64,000 nucleotides of DNA, taken from contig NZ_CP111079.1 of assembly GCF_026278245.1 (NCBI RefSeq), positions 2,172,501 through 2,236,500 on the forward strand, in the 5' to 3' direction. Shown one piece after another: positions 38,138 through 46,370 of the stretch. The notes under the pieces were generated by a model that had not been told where the DNA came from, did not search any database, and saw nothing but the letters and a program-made list of their open reading frames with translations. Position 1 is the first letter of the stretch. Each line of letters begins with the position of its first letter. This DNA is from Pontibacter kalidii. GTDB taxonomy: Bacteria > Bacteroidota > Bacteroidia > Cytophagales > Hymenobacteraceae. A program made the position numbers and the translations under genes.

Positions 38138-39065
38138 CCATATCGAATCGGTTTACTGGGTGTTCACGCAGCTCTGCAACGACCACTGCGACCACTGCTA
38201 TAATAACTCCGGTCCGCATGGCGAGCGCATCTCCGAGGAGGAGTGCTTGGCTATTATTGGAAACCTTCCCGATAGCATGGATCGCCTGATCCTTTCGGGT
38301 GGTGAGCCATTGGCCGACAAAAAGCTGCTTTACGCTATCCTCGACCGCCTGCAGGAGCTCTACCAGGGCCGCGTGCAGATCATGTTGCAAACCAACGGAG
38401 ACCTGCTGACCGAGCAGATACTGGACACGCTACTCGAGAAAGGCATTACCCGCTTCGACATCGCCAGCATTGACCGTTACCACAAACACGCCGGCGCTCG
38501 CCTCATGGAACTGGCCGATTTGTTCCATCGCCGCGGCGTGAACGGCGACGACAAGGATCCACTCATCGAAAAAGACACCTATATCACCCGGCACAAAGCC
38601 AGCTGGGGCTATTGGGGCGCTACCATCGATATGTGGCTGGGTGGTAACTGGGCCCGCGGCCGCGCCTATGAAAAAGGCCACTGGAAGCAGGACCCGGAGC
38701 ATAACTTCTGCGCCATCCTCTCCGGGGGCAAAGGCTTCCTAACAGGAGCTGAGGACATTCCGCAGGAGATCTCTATCCAGCTCTGGAAAATAAATCCCTG
38801 CTGCCCAGGCACCAAAGTTCCGCTCGGCGATGCCCGCACCGAGAAAGTAGCCGACGTGCTGCAGCGGGTGTCTAAATCCGAGATATGGCAGAAGATAAAT
38901 GAGGGCAATCCCCTGGCTATGGGCGAAAGCATAGGAATACCCGAGGAGTACGCCAGGGAGCGAACAGCACAGCTACAGAACATCTGCCTCTGGTGCGATG
39001 AGTTTTTCGAAAAGCACTACCAGGGTGGGGCCATAGAGCGAAGCTGTAGTGGTTGCAACAAGTAG
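38121..39065 (+). CDS. Radical SAM protein with C-terminal cysteine cluster
   Basis: A 314-residue enzyme. The radical SAM motif is CNDHCDHC (Cys19, Cys23, Cys26) with GGEPL as the SAM-binding segment LILSGGEPLADKK. After the barrel there are further cysteines in INPCCPGT, NICLWCDEF and RSCSGCNK, consistent with an auxiliary iron-sulfur site of SPASM/Twitch type. The target is unknown; there is no recognisable precursor peptide nearby. Its start lies within the ABC ATPase gene, so expression is tied to the importer. It is not the arsenosugar enzyme ArsS, as far as the visible sequence goes. Confidence 0.85.
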   Translation: MPQDFNHIESVYWVFTQLCNDHCDHCYNNSGPHGERISEEECLAIIGNLPDSMDRLILSGGEPLADKKLLYAILDRLQELYQGRVQIMLQTNGDLLTEQILDTLLEKGITRFDIASIDRYHKHAGARLMELADLFHRRGVNGDDKDPLIEKDTYITRHKASWGYWGATIDMWLGGNWARGRAYEKGHWKQDPEHNFCAILSGGKGFLTGAEDIPQEISIQLWKINPCCPGTKVPLGDARTEKVADVLQRVSKSEIWQKINEGNPLAMGESIGIPEEYARERTAQLQNICLWCDEFFEKHYQGGAIERSCSGCNK

Positions 39066-39156
39066 TATTCGGCTATACCTCTTTTAATTCCTCCTCTTCA
39101 TTAACCTCTTCCCTTTTTGAGGGGTTTACCCAGAATAGAGGAAGTTCAGCAGCGCT

Positions 39157-39370
39157 GGGCCCAACCACCCCTGCCCCTCTTCCGAAACAAGTCCGGGATC
39201 CGAGGCTTTGCTAGGTGGGGAGCCTGTGACTACTGTGGCTCAAGTATAAATTTCATAGTTGCTGATGTCACGCGGACTGGTCGCGACCTGTTCCTACAGG
39301 TATAAACCCACCCCTACCCCCTCCCAAGAGGGGAATTCTGTAGCACCGGGTCCAACCACCCCTGCCCCTC
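39157..39370 (+). repeat. 23-bp direct repeat pair
   Basis: Two copies of GGGCCCAACCACCCCTGC followed by CCCTC, at 39157-39179 and 39348-39370, differing at one base. Each is followed by different sequence and preceded by a short related stretch, as in dispersed intergenic elements of Bacteroidota. Confidence 0.7.
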
Positions 39371-39445
39371 AGAGCTGCGCTCGCTACCTTCGAACTCTCG
39401 TTCTCGGTAGTCCAAGGAGGGGAGCCATACTTACTACTTTCCCTG

Positions 39446-39511
39446 TCATCTCGAGCAGGGCGAGAGATCTATCCGATATTCTATAGAGATTTCTCCCAAA
39501 GGTCGAGATGA
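39446..39511. repeat. REP-like inverted repeat
   Basis: Terminal arms TCATCTCGA (39446-39454) and TCGAGATGA (39503-39511) with inner complementary stretches GAGAGATCTAT and ATAGAGATTTCTC. The element type is common between genes in Bacteroidota. Confidence 0.65.
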
Positions 39512-39828
39512 TAAATAGCAGTGGCTATCGAAATGATACCCAGTCCTTGGGTGGAGCGCCTATGCGAGTTTTTCCGGTGCTGAACGAAGTGAGGCAGCCC
39601 GAGGCACGAGGGCAGGAAAAGCTCCCAGCGCGATGCCCTTATCGAGGGCCCCTACCCCCAGGACGAGCCCTCCCGGGCTAGAGGGAGCCAAAGTCAGAAA
39701 TGAAACGATAGGTCTGTAAAGCCGTGGATGAACAGCAGCTAGTAAGGATAGCTTGACTCAAGTTGCAGGAAGCAGAGGCTAAGAGAGGCACAAGCAGAGG
39801 CTAAGCGCCAGCAGGAGCTATAATGCTT

Positions 39829-39977
39829 AAACCGGCAAGTATAAAGAACATCCCAAGTATAGAAGTATAGATTTCAAGCTAGCCAGTCGGGTCCAAAACG
39901 CAACATGATTCGTAGGACACAAGTCGGAAGACCTGCACCAGAAAGACACGATATAAAGTATAACCGGCAAGTATAAA
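39829..39977 (+). repeat. 16-bp exact direct repeat containing AAGTATAAA
   Basis: AACCGGCAAGTATAAA occurs at 39829-39844 and 39962-39977, 133 bp apart, upstream of the membrane protein gene at 40039. Confidence 0.75.
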
Positions 39978-40038
39978 AGCATAGCCAAAACACTAACCAC
40001 CGCTACAGAGTAAGTATAAACCACTAACCTGAAAAGCT

Positions 40039-40548
40039 ATGCAGAACGACAAACAAACAGTTAACGACATCACATCCACTACAGCCCGAGTAGCAGGAGC
40101 CATTGGCAAAGGCATTGTGGCCGGACTTATCGGAACCGCCGCGATGACCATTGCCCAGATGCTAGAGATGCGGCAAAACAACCGCGAATCCAGCGACACG
40201 CCCTATCAGGCAGCTAAAAAAGTATTTGGGGTGAAAGCCGAAGACGAGGACGCCAAGGAGAACGTCAATAACCTGATGCACTTTGCCTATGGCACCGCCT
40301 GGGGTATACCTCGCGCGCTGCTGGCGGAGTTTGGCATGAGCGGCACCGCGGGCACATTAACGCATCTGGGGGCCGTGTGGGGTACAGAGCTCGCGGTAAT
40401 GCCACAGCTGGGTGTGATGGAGCCAGCTACGGAGTGGAAGCCAGCGGCTATCGGCAAAGACCTGCTGTTCCATACTATCTATGCCGTAGCCACAGGCTTG
40501 GTAGTCGATGCGCTAGTAAAAGGGACAGAGGAAAATAAAGAAGCGTAA
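40039..40548 (+). CDS. Small membrane protein, YagU/DUF1440-like
   Basis: A 169-residue protein with a glycine-rich N-terminal membrane helix (GAIGKGIVAGLIGTAAMTIAQML), a charged soluble loop, then hydrophobic segments around HFAYGTAWGIPRALLAEFG, LGAVWGTELAVMPQLGV and LLFHTIYAVATGLVVDAL. The pattern recalls DUF1440/YagU inner-membrane proteins; function unknown. Convergent with the histidine kinase, whose stop is only 3 bp away. Confidence 0.65.
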   Translation: MQNDKQTVNDITSTTARVAGAIGKGIVAGLIGTAAMTIAQMLEMRQNNRESSDTPYQAAKKVFGVKAEDEDAKENVNNLMHFAYGTAWGIPRALLAEFGMSGTAGTLTHLGAVWGTELAVMPQLGVMEPATEWKPAAIGKDLLFHTIYAVATGLVVDALVKGTEENKEA

Positions 40549-40551
40549 AGG

Positions 40552-42078
40552 CTATACTTTCAACCTGATCGTAAAAGTGCTTCCCTCCCCTACCTTGCTT
40601 TGCAGGTCAATCTCACCGCCGTTGTTCTGCACAACGCGTTTCACAATGTATAAGCCTATGCCAGTGCCTTGAACGTGCACGTGCAGGCGCTTAAACAGCT
40701 CAAACACCCGCTGCCGTTTAGAGTCAGGTATGCCCAGGCCGTTGTCCTTCACCTGCAGGTAAAAATCGCTCCCCTCCTGCCAGGTTTTAATGCCAATATG
40801 CGGAGCACGGTCCGGCGATTTATACTTGATGGCGTTGCTGATAAGGTTGTAAAGTATACTTTTAAAGTTGCGCTTAGAGAAGTATAGCTGCGGCGCGGCG
40901 CTACAATCCAGTTCCACCACGGCATCGGCAGCACTTATCTCAAAGGAAACAAGCTCTTTCACCTCCTTCACCATCTTTTCTACATGCAGCAGCGTGGCCT
41001 CCTGCTCAAAGCTCTTCTGGATGCGCGCCACCTCAGTAAGGTCTTCCACGGTGTTTTTAAAGCGCTGCACCGATGCCTTTATATGCGCCAGCTCCGCTGC
41101 CACGTCCTGCCGCTTCTCGCCCAGGCTTCCCTCCAGCAGCTCCACCAGCCCTTCAATGTTCAGGATGGGAGATTTGAGGTCATGGGAGGCGGTGTACACA
41201 AAGGTATCGAGGTCAGTGTTCAGGCGCTTGAGGTTAGCGTTCATCTGCTCCAGTTCGTGCAGGTGCGCCTGGGTGCGCTGCTGCGAGCGTATGGTTTCGG
41301 TGATGTCGTTGATGATGAGGATCCTGAAGTTCTCCCGGTTGCGGTCGTCCACCTCCGCCAGCGAAATTTCCAGGTACTTTACCCCCGCCTCGAGCGGCAG
41401 CTCAAACACGCGCTTCTGCTCCGTAATGGTCTCCTGGTTTACAAACTTTTCCACGTCCGGCTGCACCTGCACTGGAAACAGCGGCAGCAGGGGGCCGCTC
41501 AAAATCTCGCGCTCAGTTTTACCGAACAGGTGGGCCGCATACGTGTTAATGGTGAGCACCTTGCCGTACTTGGAAATAAGCGCTGCACCGATGGGCGCCT
41601 CCTCCAGCACACGGGCCGTGTAATCACCAGGCACCTTCTCCAGCGCCGTCAGGCTAAAGTCCAGGTCAGTGGCGACCGATTTCCGCATCTTCTGGAAACT
41701 GCGGCGCTGCGCCGTCCGCTGCGCGGCATCCTGCACCATGTCCACCAGCCGCTCCTGCACCTGGCTGGACACGCACATCACCGTTGGCCCCACAAATGGG
41801 GAGAACTGCAGCGACTGCTTTACCCGCACAAAATTGCGCTCATCGTTGATCAGCAACACCGACAGGGTTTTGTCGCGGGCATAAGCCTCCTGCGCCACGC
41901 GCACCGGGTTGTTCACCTCCTCACCCACCAGCAGTACGCCATACTTCTTCAGGTTGCCGTCCATGCGGCGCACCTCGCCCTCAGCCACCTCCTCGAACGT
42001 GACGTCCACCCCCTGCAAATTTTCCTTCAGGAGCGCAAGCGTGGAAGTATAGAGGCCGGTATAGAGGATCTCCGTCAT
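40552..42078 (-). CDS. PAS-domain sensor histidine kinase
   Basis: A 508-residue soluble kinase without membrane segments. The first 120 residues (MTEILYTGLYTSTLALLKEN, LLVGEEVNNP, VLLINDER) look like a receiver-type fold; a PAS domain follows (about 150-260; RVLEEAPIGAALISKYGKVLTINTYAA), a coiled linker, the phospho-acceptor TASHDLKSPI, and an HATPase domain with NLISNAIKYK, DNGLGIP and GTGIGLYIVKRVV. Its ATG is 7 bp after the acyl-CoA dehydrogenase stop, so they probably share a transcript. No cognate regulator is adjacent. Confidence 0.88.
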   Translation of the reverse strand: MTEILYTGLYTSTLALLKENLQGVDVTFEEVAEGEVRRMDGNLKKYGVLLVGEEVNNPVRVAQEAYARDKTLSVLLINDERNFVRVKQSLQFSPFVGPTVMCVSSQVQERLVDMVQDAAQRTAQRRSFQKMRKSVATDLDFSLTALEKVPGDYTARVLEEAPIGAALISKYGKVLTINTYAAHLFGKTEREILSGPLLPLFPVQVQPDVEKFVNQETITEQKRVFELPLEAGVKYLEISLAEVDDRNRENFRILIINDITETIRSQQRTQAHLHELEQMNANLKRLNTDLDTFVYTASHDLKSPILNIEGLVELLEGSLGEKRQDVAAELAHIKASVQRFKNTVEDLTEVARIQKSFEQEATLLHVEKMVKEVKELVSFEISAADAVVELDCSAAPQLYFSKRNFKSILYNLISNAIKYKSPDRAPHIGIKTWQEGSDFYLQVKDNGLGIPDSKRQRVFELFKRLHVHVQGTGIGLYIVKRVVQNNGGEIDLQSKVGEGSTFTIRLKV

Positions 42079-42085
42079 GGGGTAA

Positions 42086-43240
42086 CTAACTGTCGAGTAT
42101 AGGTTGCTCCAGCAGGGCGCGGCCCAGCCAGGTATAAAGTATGTCGGTGGTCGGGGCCATGACGTGTGCGGCGCGGGCATCGCGCAGCAGTAGCTCCAAC
42201 CGGGAGTTCTCGCGGTAGGCAATACCCCCGGAGAGGGTCAGAGCCTCGTTCACAACCTCTACGGCACAATTGGCCACCTCGGCTTTAGAGGATATGATGG
42301 AGAGCACGGCCATGGGGTCTCCGTTGTCGTATTGGCGAGTGGCACTGTAAATAAGCTGCCGTGTGCGCTCTATCTTGGCCCATAGTGTGCCAAGGCGGTG
42401 CTGCAGCAGCTGGTTATGGCTCAGCGACATACCGCTGTGGCGATAAGAGCGCTTCATCAGGTGCTCGCGGGCCTCATTAAAGGCGGCCTGCGCCACCCCC
42501 AGGTACGTACCCGACATGGCCGTGAGGAAGTAAGGCGCCACTACCTGAAATACGTACCACAGCTGGTCACCCTGGTCGCCTAACAGGTTTTGGGCCGGTA
42601 CCCTCACCTCCTGCAGGGCCAGGCTGCGCGAGGAGTTGCCGCGCATTCCGATTCCGTTCCACTTCGCCCCCCAACGCAGGCCCTCCCGATCTCCCTCCAC
42701 CACCACACATGAAAACTCATGCTGCATGGCCTCCGGGTCTACGCCCATTGTGGAGATAACGTACGAATCGGCCTTGCTGCCGTTGGTCACAAACGTCTTC
42801 TCGCCCTTCAGTATAAACTCGCTTTCAGATACCGACAGCAACTGCGTTTGCGGGAAGTAAAAATGGGAGCCTGTGCCGGGCTCACTCAGCGCCAGCGTGG
42901 TCAGATGCTCGCCAGCAGCTATGGGTTCCAGAAAGTTCTTTTTCTGATACTCCGTGGCCTTGGCCGCAATCATGGCCGTGCCCACGGAGTGCATTCCGAA
43001 GCAAAGCCCGGCTGAGGCAGACTCCTCTCCTATCAGCTCACAGGCCTGCGCCAGCCCGAAAAGGCCGTGCCCCAGGCCACCGCTCTCCTTCGGCACCACA
43101 AAACCTCCGAGCCCCTCCCGTTGCAGCCTGCGCATACTTTGCTCGGGCCACATCGCCTCTTTGTCCACTACGGGAGCTTCGTCACGTACGGTACTCTCTG
43201 CTATTTGCCTGATCAGGTCTAGTGTCTTCTCTAAACTCAT
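42086..43240 (-). CDS. Acyl-CoA dehydrogenase family protein
   Basis: A 384-residue flavoenzyme oxidising an acyl-CoA or related thioester. It shows the acyl-CoA dehydrogenase N-, middle and C-domains: GGLGHGLFGLAQACELIGEESASAG, LALSEPGTGSHFYFPQT (FAD and substrate contact), GEKTFVTNGSKADSYV, WNGIGMRGNSSRSLAL and a C-terminal ALTLSGGIAYRENSRLELLLRD. The usual catalytic Glu position cannot be assigned with certainty by eye. Precedes a histidine kinase in the same transcript. Confidence 0.88.
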   Translation of the reverse strand: MSLEKTLDLIRQIAESTVRDEAPVVDKEAMWPEQSMRRLQREGLGGFVVPKESGGLGHGLFGLAQACELIGEESASAGLCFGMHSVGTAMIAAKATEYQKKNFLEPIAAGEHLTTLALSEPGTGSHFYFPQTQLLSVSESEFILKGEKTFVTNGSKADSYVISTMGVDPEAMQHEFSCVVVEGDREGLRWGAKWNGIGMRGNSSRSLALQEVRVPAQNLLGDQGDQLWYVFQVVAPYFLTAMSGTYLGVAQAAFNEAREHLMKRSYRHSGMSLSHNQLLQHRLGTLWAKIERTRQLIYSATRQYDNGDPMAVLSIISSKAEVANCAVEVVNEALTLSGGIAYRENSRLELLLRDARAAHVMAPTTDILYTWLGRALLEQPILDS

Positions 43241-43546
43241 GTGTGTCTTATAGAATGGCGGCCATACCGAAAGTTCATACTTCCCGCTGCCGGTTACCGG
43301 ACGTATGACAGCCTAGCCATATCATCTTAAAGATAACGAGTTATAAGCGTATGCCCAGCATATTGCTGGTTAATTGAATGATATGGTTTCTCTTCCCTCC
43401 GATGTTAATAAAAGCAACCATGCCTGCTTACTCCATTTTATACTTCCGCGATACATCCTTACCCCATAAATTTCTGCTGGTTTGGATCATGGGTAGCATA
43501 AATGGCGGTTAATAGTTTAATTTACAGGATGATCAACAAGAGAATT
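43241..43546. other. Divergent promoter region with nested inverted repeats
   Basis: About 300 bp between the acyl-CoA dehydrogenase and M28 genes. Arms CCATATCAT (43317-43325) and ATGATATGG (43378-43386) are perfect reverse complements and enclose a 6-bp hairpin CCAGCA-TAT-TGCTGG (43355-43369). An in-frame start for the peptidase could extend to 43502. No other feature is seen. Confidence 0.45.
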
Positions 43547-45199
43547 ATGAAATGGAAATGTTTAGCGGCAGGCCTTTGCCTGGCTTTGGCCTCCTCAGCA
43601 GCTTATGCCCAAACGGCTGAGGTGCCCAGGCCCGTGGCCAAGGCAATGAAGAAAGTAAAACCCGCCGACATCAGCGCGCACATCGCCTACCTGGCCGACG
43701 ATAAATTGCTGGGCCGCAAGCCGGGCACGCCGGGCTTTCAGCTGGCTGTAGACTATGTTACCGACCAGTTCAGAAAGCTGAACGTGAAGCCTGCCGGGGA
43801 GAACAACACGTACCTGCAAACGGTGCGGGTGCGCACCGCTTACACCAACCCGAAGGCTACCATGCAGCTAACTGCCGATACAGCGGGCACTGTGGAGCTG
43901 GCATATGGCAAGGACTTTACGATCTTCCCGAACGCAGGCCAGGAGCAGGTGTCGCTGCAGGCGCCGCTGGTGTTTGCGGGCTTCGGCATCAGTGCCCCGG
44001 ACATGAACTATGATGACTATGCCAACATAGATGCCAGAGGAAAAGTAGTGGTGATCGTGCGCGGCACACCGGAGGGTTTCCCTTCTACGGTGGCATCTTA
44101 CAGCACCGATTACCAAACCATTCTGAACACCGCTGCCAAAAACGGGGCCGTGGGTGTACTGGTCGCATCGATGAACCCGAATGGGGGGCTGCCTGACTTC
44201 TCCACCCGTGGCATGTCCAGCGTAATGGGTGCCGATGGGAAAGTGGCCGCCTCGCGCAGTCACCATGAGGCTATCAAGCTGCTGGGGATGGTGCATTTCA
44301 ACGTTTTGCAGAAGCTGATGGCCGCCGCCGGGCAGGACCTGCAGCAGGTAGCCGGTAGCCTCCGCAGCGGTACACCCGCCTCTACACCGCTTCCGTTTAG
44401 CATCAGCAGCAACTACAGCAACCGCTACGAGGATATCGAGACATACAACGTGGTGGGCAAAATCGAAGGCTCCGACCCGGTACTCAAAAACGAGTACGTG
44501 GTGCATAGTGCCCACCTCGACCACGTAGGCGTAGGCAAGCCAATCGATGGCGACTCGATCTACAACGGCGCCCACGACAACGCTTCCGGAGTGGCCAGCC
44601 TGCTGGAGATTGCCAAGATATACGACAACCTAAAACAGAAGCCGAAGCGCTCTATACTAATCGTGATGGTAACGGCGGAGGAAATGGGCCTGCTGGGCTC
44701 TGCCTACTTTGCTAAATTCCCTACCGTGCCAGCCAGCCAGCTAGTAGCCAACGTGAATACCGACATGCCAACCCTTATCGCGCCGCTGCTGGCGGTGGTG
44801 CCGCTGGGAGCCGCGCACTCGTCTTTGCAGGATGAGGTACAGCAGGCCAGCGAGTACCTGGGTTTGGATGTGGAGGAAGACCCGGAGCCAGAGCAGAACC
44901 GCTTTGTGCGCAGCGACCAGTACAGCTTTGTGGTACAGGGCGTACCGGCGCTCCATATCAAGTATGGCAACAAAACCGCAGACGGCAAAAACAACCTGGA
45001 CGAGACCGTGAAAGTATGGCGCGAGAAATACTACCATAAACCGCAGGACAACTTCGAGGGCGGCACCTTCGATTTTGACGCCGCCAAAAAGTATGTGCAG
45101 CTCAACTTCCTGATCGGCTACCTGGTGGCCCAGGACGTGCAAAAGCCTACCTGGAACGAAGGTGACTTCTTCGGCAACAGGTTTGGCCGGGCTAAATAG
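43547..45199 (+). CDS. Secreted M28-family peptidase with PA domain
   Basis: A 550-residue exported aminopeptidase. Signal MKWKCLAAGLCLALASSAAYAQ; a start at 43529 (MINKRI) is equally possible. A PA domain (about 135-280; LVFAGFGISAPDMNYDDYAN, GKVVVIVRGTP) is inserted before the M28 domain, whose zinc ligands and catalytic Glu are in YVVHSAHLDHVG, YNGAHDNASGVASLLE, VTAEEMGLLGS and VNTDMP, with SDQYSF and HIKYGN later. A shared terminator with the opposing SusE gene follows. Confidence 0.9.
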   Translation: MKWKCLAAGLCLALASSAAYAQTAEVPRPVAKAMKKVKPADISAHIAYLADDKLLGRKPGTPGFQLAVDYVTDQFRKLNVKPAGENNTYLQTVRVRTAYTNPKATMQLTADTAGTVELAYGKDFTIFPNAGQEQVSLQAPLVFAGFGISAPDMNYDDYANIDARGKVVVIVRGTPEGFPSTVASYSTDYQTILNTAAKNGAVGVLVASMNPNGGLPDFSTRGMSSVMGADGKVAASRSHHEAIKLLGMVHFNVLQKLMAAAGQDLQQVAGSLRSGTPASTPLPFSISSNYSNRYEDIETYNVVGKIEGSDPVLKNEYVVHSAHLDHVGVGKPIDGDSIYNGAHDNASGVASLLEIAKIYDNLKQKPKRSILIVMVTAEEMGLLGSAYFAKFPTVPASQLVANVNTDMPTLIAPLLAVVPLGAAHSSLQDEVQQASEYLGLDVEEDPEPEQNRFVRSDQYSFVVQGVPALHIKYGNKTADGKNNLDETVKVWREKYYHKPQDNFEGGTFDFDAAKKYVQLNFLIGYLVAQDVQKPTWNEGDFFGNRFGRAK

Positions 45200-45286
45200 C
45201 CGGCAGAAGTGTAAATTAAAGTATAACGCCTGTAGAGAAGCCGTACATCTCGGCTAAGGGTTTATGCTTTCTCTAAAAGGTAAAAT

Positions 45287-45322
45287 AAAACAGCCCGGCA
45301 GCAAAAGCTACCGGGCTGTTTT
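45287..45322. terminator. Bidirectional terminator between M28 peptidase and susE
   Basis: Twelve-bp stem AAAACAGCCCGG/CCGGGCTGTTTT with a 12-nt loop; T-rich exits on both strands. Confidence 0.85.
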
Positions 45323-45342
45323 GGTTTTATATGTGGCCTTAC

Positions 45343-46353
45343 TTATTCTATTGTGTACGTGTAGCCAGACGGGGTCAAGTTTAGCTTCACGGTGTATTGC
45401 TTGGTGGCACCTACTTGAATGTTGCCGCCATCATACTTGAGCTGAGGTCCGGAACCGTCCAAGCCGAGGTTCACATCCCAGCCATCATTCTCCCTGAACT
45501 TGAAAGCTTTACCGCTTTCCAGGTTGATCGTGGCGGTCCACTCATACTTTCCTTTGCTGGCAGAAACCAGTGTCATGTCAGTATCGTTGTCCCATCCACC
45601 CGGGGTCGCATCACCAATAACTCCCCAGTTAGATTTAACCAGGCTGTACGTTCCAGCTTTAGGGTTGATGCGCAAGCGGTAGAAGCCATCGGCCGGAACG
45701 GTGATGTTATCCTCATCCGTGTCCGTCAGGGCACCTTCTTCTCCCTTTTTGGCCCCCATGTCGCCATCCCATCCTGTGTTAGTAGGAAGGATCTTCAAGC
45801 CATCGCCATCTACGGTGAAGTAACCGAACACATCATACCACTCGGTCACCACCCCATCATCTTCTTTTGTATGGCGCATCATCTTGATTCCGTTGGTTGG
45901 CTCCCAGCCAGCAGCAGACGACCCACCGACCAAATAATAGTTTTTGATTGGGGAAGGCTTGAAATGCACAGTTCTTGTCTTCTCCGTTTGGCCACCGCCA
46001 CCTACAGCAACAGCTTTCAGCACGTAATCACCGGACCAAGAGCCGTCTTCCGGCACCTCTACCTCCGTAGTGAAAACAAATCCATTTCCTTCGTTAACCA
46101 GCGTCTCAGTGTGAACTGTTTCAGTAGGGTTATCTTCATGAGCCAAGGAAATCTGCACTTCCCTGGCCTGGTTTGCCAACAACTTTACCTCAAACGTTTC
46201 ACCGAAGAAGACTGTATCCGGTGTCTGCGCGTCAAGCGACACTACAAGTTCATCCAACTCATGCTCTACCTTGTCGCAAGAGCTGAACGTCAGCAGGGCA
46301 CCGCTAAGCGAGAGCAGCGCCATAAGCCTGTATAGTATATTTACTCTTCTCAT
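45343..46353 (-). CDS. susE: SusE/SusF-like outer-membrane starch-binding lipoprotein
   Basis: A 336-residue surface lipoprotein (lipobox in LLTFSSC). An N-terminal SusE domain (about 25-125; SLDAQTPDTVFFGETFEVKLLA) is followed by two tandem CBM-like modules (NYYLVGGSSAAGWEPTNGIKM and SNWGVIGDATPGGWDNDTDM), the arrangement of SusE/SusF, which bind starch at the cell surface. Last gene of the susCDE operon, 18 bp after susD. Only one such protein is present rather than the SusE/SusF pair of Bacteroides thetaiotaomicron. Confidence 0.88.
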   Translation of the reverse strand: MRRVNILYRLMALLSLSGALLTFSSCDKVEHELDELVVSLDAQTPDTVFFGETFEVKLLANQAREVQISLAHEDNPTETVHTETLVNEGNGFVFTTEVEVPEDGSWSGDYVLKAVAVGGGGQTEKTRTVHFKPSPIKNYYLVGGSSAAGWEPTNGIKMMRHTKEDDGVVTEWYDVFGYFTVDGDGLKILPTNTGWDGDMGAKKGEEGALTDTDEDNITVPADGFYRLRINPKAGTYSLVKSNWGVIGDATPGGWDNDTDMTLVSASKGKYEWTATINLESGKAFKFRENDGWDVNLGLDGSGPQLKYDGGNIQVGATKQYTVKLNLTPSGYTYTIE

Positions 46354-46370
46354 TTTTCGAAATTTTAGGA

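Larger units (their letters stand above)
39066..40038. other. Repeat-rich 970-bp non-coding region
   Basis: No credible gene. It contains a 23-bp direct repeat (39157-39179 and 39348-39370, one mismatch), a REP-like inverted repeat (39446-39511), a CCCTCCCAAGAGGGG-type element near 39320, a G-rich stretch around 39590-39680 that looks like a dispersed non-coding element, the doubled word AGCAGAGGCTAAG near 39770-39806, and a 16-bp exact direct repeat (39829-39844, 39962-39977). The AAGTAT word is very dense from 39836 to 40018. Confidence 0.6.

Noticed and set aside
30419..39065. Arsenosugar synthesis cluster
   Set aside because: The DUF2064 protein resembles the TIGR04282 group, but no ArsM-type methyltransferase is present and the radical SAM protein lacks visible ArsS features.
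40984..42102. 372-codon open frame antisense to the PAS kinase
   Set aside because: The kinase on the other strand has an intact H-box and ATPase motifs; this frame is its shadow.
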